DNA of 64,000 nucleotides, from NCBI GenBank assembly GCA_003290165.1, contig QNQO01002067.1, positions 62,001 to 126,000 of the forward strand, given 5' to 3'. The position numbers and the translations under genes are program-made. The notes beneath the pieces were generated by a model. The model was not told where the DNA came from, searched no databases, and saw nothing but the letters and a program-made list of their open reading frames with translations. Of the stretch, positions 60,706-64,000 are shown piece by piece. Each line of letters begins with the position of its first letter. Position 1 is the stretch's first letter. Source of the stretch: Berberis thunbergii. Taxonomy: Eukaryota > Streptophyta > Magnoliopsida > Ranunculales > Berberidaceae.

Positions 60706-61153
60706 TGTCACGGACTAGCAATCCGTGCGGCACTAGCTATCCAATTCACTAGTAAGCCTATGAGTAATTACGTTGACGGACACAAATATTAACTTGACAA
60801 TGCACAATATCAATCTGTAGACAATATAACAATACACAATAGTCAGTAAAAGTTCTCATTCATATTCAATAGATTACAATGGGGAGGAACGTTCGGATGG
60901 ACGTTGCTCAAGACTAGTTCGATGCTATCGATCGATGGAAATACAAGTTTGAAGTTGAAAAGCAATGCAAAGAGAACAATAAAAATGCTAGCGGTACAGT
61001 CTGGCCCGACTAGGCAATGGAGGCAACACGTCCTCACAGTCAAGAGCTCAAACATTCCCCCTATAATATAGATGCTAAGCATTTGGGTACTTTTCAAAAG
61101 GGAACATTGAGTTTTGAGACCATTAGGAAGGCCTCTGACCTTGAGTCCTGACA
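60706..61153 (-). repeat. Chromovirus 3' LTR
   Basis: 448 bp with TG..CA ends. The partner LTR is not in the window, so age cannot be estimated here. Confidence 0.88.
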
Positions 61154-61164
61154 CTCTCCCACAC

Positions 61165-63560
61165 TCAATTCGCTGACGCCCTCGCAGCGAACTTTTTCAA
61201 GTACTCTTCCAGCTTTGAGAGGTATGGCAGCAGATGCTCGACTGGCTCCCAACTGATCTCTGAAGGAGGTTCATCCTGCCACTTGACCAAATACTCTCTA
61301 TCCGGGCCTGTGTTGTTGATGAGACGGTCAGCTAAGATTTCTTCCACTTCTCAATCTGGCTTAGTAGGATGCTTAGGCAATGCTCGGGTAGATACATTTC
61401 TTGTGGGATCAGCGGCATCGGCATGGTAGGACTTCAAGTTACTTGCATGGAAGACAGGATGGGTGAAACGAAGCCAATGTGGTAACTTGACGCAATAGGA
61501 AACTTTGCCTACTTTCTCAATAATCTGTACCGGTCCCTCATACTTGCGAAACAGATTGTTGTGTGCTATAGCCGTCCGTTTATACTTGTTGAACATATCT
61601 AACTTCACCAATACCAAGTCCCCGACTGCAAAAGGATTGATTCGTCGTTTCTTGTCCGCCCATTTCTTCATGTGATGGGAGGCTTTCTCAAGATAGGCTC
61701 GAGCAACTTCAATGTTTTTCTGCCAGGCTTTGACAAATTCAAGAGCTCTTGGGCTGGGTCCTTGGTATCCGGTCAGCACTGTATGTGGTGTCAATGGTTG
61801 CTTACCGGTGACTAACTGAAAGGGGCTGGAGTGAGTAGTTGAGCTCTTTTGTAAGTTGAAACAGAATTGTGCAACATCAAGTAGTCCCACCCAATTTTTC
61901 TGGTTTGCACTTACAAAATGACGAAGGTATTCTTCAAGCATAGAGTTAAAGCGCTCAGTCTGTCCGTCGGATTGGGGATGTTGGCTTGTTGACATATTAA
62001 GTTTGGATCCAAGAGCTTGAACAACTCCTTCCAGAACTTTTCTGTGAAGCGAGCATCACGGTCGCTAACAATGTTTTCGGGCAGTCCCCAATACTTCACG
62101 ACATGCTTGAGGAACAATTGCGTCGTATCTTCGGCTGTGCAAGTCAGTCCGGTTGGCACAAATGTCACATACTTTGAGAATTGGTCAACAACTACAAGGA
62201 TACTTCTGAAATCCTCCACTTTCGGTAACCCCGTAATGAAGTCCATGGAAACACTTTTCCAAGGACGAGTTGGAACAGGCAGGAGCTCTAGTAAGCCTAC
62301 TGGTCGATCTCTTTCAACCTTATCTTGCTGGCAAATAAGGCAGGTTCGAACATAGGTCATTACATCCTCCTGTATCTGCGGCCAATAGTACCCCCTCTCT
62401 AGCAATGCAAGTGTTCGTCTCCAACCTAGATGTCCCACCAAATGGGTGTTATGGCATTCTCTCAAAAGTTCTTTTCTCAAACCCGAAGTTCTCGGAACAT
62501 AGAGGCGATTACCAGTTGTGAGTATTGCTCCATCTTTTATCCAGAACCGTCGAGTTTTGCCTTGCTTGATCAACTCTGTAATCGCCTTCGCCTGTGGATC
62601 TGTCTGTAGGCCTACTTTGATCTTCTCCAAGATGGTGTGACTCGGACCAGTATGGGTTAGCACTGCAAGGTCTGCCCTTCTACGGAGTGCATCAGCTACA
62701 TTGTTAGTGCGCCCTGGCTTGTATTCCAATACTAAGTCAAATTCTGCTAATTTTTCCTGCCATCGAGATTGCTTGGAGGTTAGCATCTTTTGAGTAAGGA
62801 AATGGCTTGCTGCAGCATTATCCGTTTTAACAAGGACTTGAGACCCCAAGAGGTAGTGTCTCCACACCCGTAAACAATGTACAATCGCTAGCAATTCCTT
62901 TTCTTGAGCTGAGTAACGAGACTCTGTATCATTCAACTTTCGACTCTCATATGCTACCGGGTGACCATCTTGAAGTAAAACTCCCCCTAAGGCATAGTCA
63001 GATGCATCTGTTTGTACTTCAAATGGCTTGGTGATGTCTGGCAAGGCCAATACTGGATCTTTCATCACGGCCAATTTCAAGTCTTGGAATGAAACTTCAC
63101 ACTGCCTATCTCATTCCCATGTTCGGTCTTGTTTCAACAAATTTGTCAGGGCAACAGCTCTCTTAGAGTAGTCCCTTATGAAGCGACGATAATAGTTTGC
63201 GAGTCCAAGAAAAGAACGTAGTTGAGGACACGTTCTTAGGAGAGTTCCAATCATGGATTGCATTGACTTTCTCCATGTCCATCCGAATCTTGCCATTGCC
63301 AATAACATGACCCAAGAAATTGATCTGGGTCTGGTCGAATGAGCATTTTTCCTTCTTGACAAAGAGATGATTATCCCTAAGGATTTGGAACACTTCTGCA
63401 ATGATGTAGGTGTTCTTCTATAGTCCCACTATAAACCACAATGTCGTCAAGATAGACAACCACAGACTTGTCCAGAAGGTGACGGAACAGGCCATTCATA
63501 AGGGTGCAAAATGTAGCTGGAGCATTGGTCAAACTGATATACACGTAATTATTACAAATT
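61165..63560 (-). pseudogene. Chromovirus pol: RT tail, RNase H, integrase, chromodomain
   Basis: In order on the minus strand: reverse transcriptase from LTNAPATFCTLMNGLFRHLL with catalytic [12 protein letters not shown]; a shifted connection ([35 protein letters not shown]); RNase H (FEVQTDASDYALGGVLLQDG, SRYSAQEKELLAIVH); integrase HHCC finger (HNTHLVGHLGWRRTLALLER, CLICQQDK); core with Asp in SMDFITGLPK, Asp in IVSDRDARFT and Glu in SDGQTERFNSMLEEYLR; the GPF/Y-type region; and a chromodomain at 61165-61347 (REYLVKWQDEPPSEISWEPV). Breaks are a TGA near 63105, shifts near 63200 and 61990, and a TGA at 61349-61351 before the chromodomain. Confidence 0.93.
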
Positions 63561-64000
63561 ATGACCATTAATTTATATATGTTAATGTTTCAATTAATAT
63601 ATTTTATTCTAATTATTTCAATTTTTATGTTTTTGTAGGAATCTGCGCGCGTGAACGATAAAGTCGCATTAAGGCGACAAATTTGAGAAAATGATTAATT
63701 TGTCGATTCTAGCGGTGGTACAAAAGAGTGGTTCACACATCTAAGCCTAACCCGAATAAGCATGGTCCACCTACTTTAACCTAGCCCAAGCCCAAACCCA
63801 GAAAGCTAGAATCCTAAGCCCAGCCTAACAAGGAAATAGGGGAACCCTATTTAGGTTTCTCTATGGCCTTCTCTTGGGAGACTCCTCTTCTCTTCCACGT
63901 TTTTCTTCCTCTCTTTTCCAACCACCATCTCCACCTCCACCAAGGTAGAGCCCTGCCGCTCTCGCCACTAACCAACCACCATCTCGCCACTAACCGTCCT
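63561..64000. other. Flanking sequence, unclear
   Basis: AT-rich until 63640, then a CT-rich stretch (63860-63960) with CCACCATCTCC repeats that could be the 5' UTR or first exon of a gene beyond the window. Nothing can be assigned. Confidence 0.35.

Larger units (their letters stand above)
60706..63560 (-). mobile_element. Ty3/gypsy chromovirus, 5'-truncated
   Basis: 3' LTR 60706-61153 (TGTCAGGACTC..CCGTGACA on the minus strand), preceded by the purine tract GTGTGGGAGAG and a pol region ending in a chromodomain. The element stops inside reverse transcriptase near 63545; gag, protease, the rest of reverse transcriptase and the 5' LTR are absent. An integrase-terminal chromodomain defines the chromovirus branch, whose integration tends to follow chromatin marks. 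Confidence 0.95.

Overview
This is a stretch of plant nuclear DNA, most likely from a eudicot. It has spliced genes for a light-dependent protochlorophyllide oxidoreductase, a polyol transporter of the PLT4 type and a plant epoxide hydrolase. It also has Ty1/copia, Ty3/gypsy, TRIM, LINE, hAT, CACTA and MULE-type transposons, plus fragments of plastid DNA (psbH, ycf2). I could not name the species. I saw no prokaryotic-style operons, CRISPR array or rRNA genes, and no functional tRNA gene.

Only three genes look intact, all on the minus strand: the epoxide hydrolase (3484-4874, five exons), the PLT4-type sugar/polyol transporter (12229-14220, two exons) and protochlorophyllide oxidoreductase (37598-39316, five exons). 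I set their splice sites by hand from GT..AG borders and protein continuity. The three are unrelated in function, and transposon-rich DNA fills the space between them.

Region by region. 1-3.4 kb: a hAT-like element with a perfect 8-bp target duplication, inserted into one copy of a local duplication whose other copy is still empty. 3.5-4.9 kb: epoxide hydrolase. 6.3-11.4 kb: a full-length but disabled Ty1/copia element with two short LTRs. 12.2-14.2 kb: PLT4. 15.9-20.3 kb: a SINE-like sequence, a possible solo LTR and TRIM LTRs. 20.3-35.7 kb: a three-level nest. An RPL19 retrocopy is split by a 14.45-kb Ty3/gypsy-type LARD (target duplication GCAAG). The LARD in turn holds a 9.1-kb CACTA element (target duplication ACA) placed exactly at the LTR/internal border. 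That CACTA carries exons of at least three host genes: RecA, a PRT6-like E3 ligase and NAA25. The RPL19 retrocopy also has a 276-bp piece of plastid psbH DNA in it. 36.5-36.8 kb: a CACTA-type MITE. 37.6-39.3 kb: POR. 40.4-41 kb: decayed gypsy pol. 41.9-44.5 kb: a LINE that kept ORF1 but lost ORF2. 45.7 kb: an En/Spm transposase remnant. 47.8 kb: a hairpin element with a 9-bp target duplication. 48.2-49.1 kb: a broken PIN auxin-carrier fragment. 49.7-56.6 kb: a second CACTA, inserted into a second copy of the same MITE; it contains a 49-base poly-G run, an aspartic-protease exon cut by a multi-LTR TRIM, and a tandem duplication of about 955 bp. 57.8-59.4 kb: rearranged plastid ycf2 DNA. 60.7-63.6 kb: the 3' half of a Ty3/gypsy chromovirus.

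I found no clearly new gene system. The most valuable content is the exactly resolvable nesting and the Pack-CACTA gene capture. Coordinates of degraded elements are read by eye and may be off by a few bases. Family assignments rest on remembered protein families, not on a database search.
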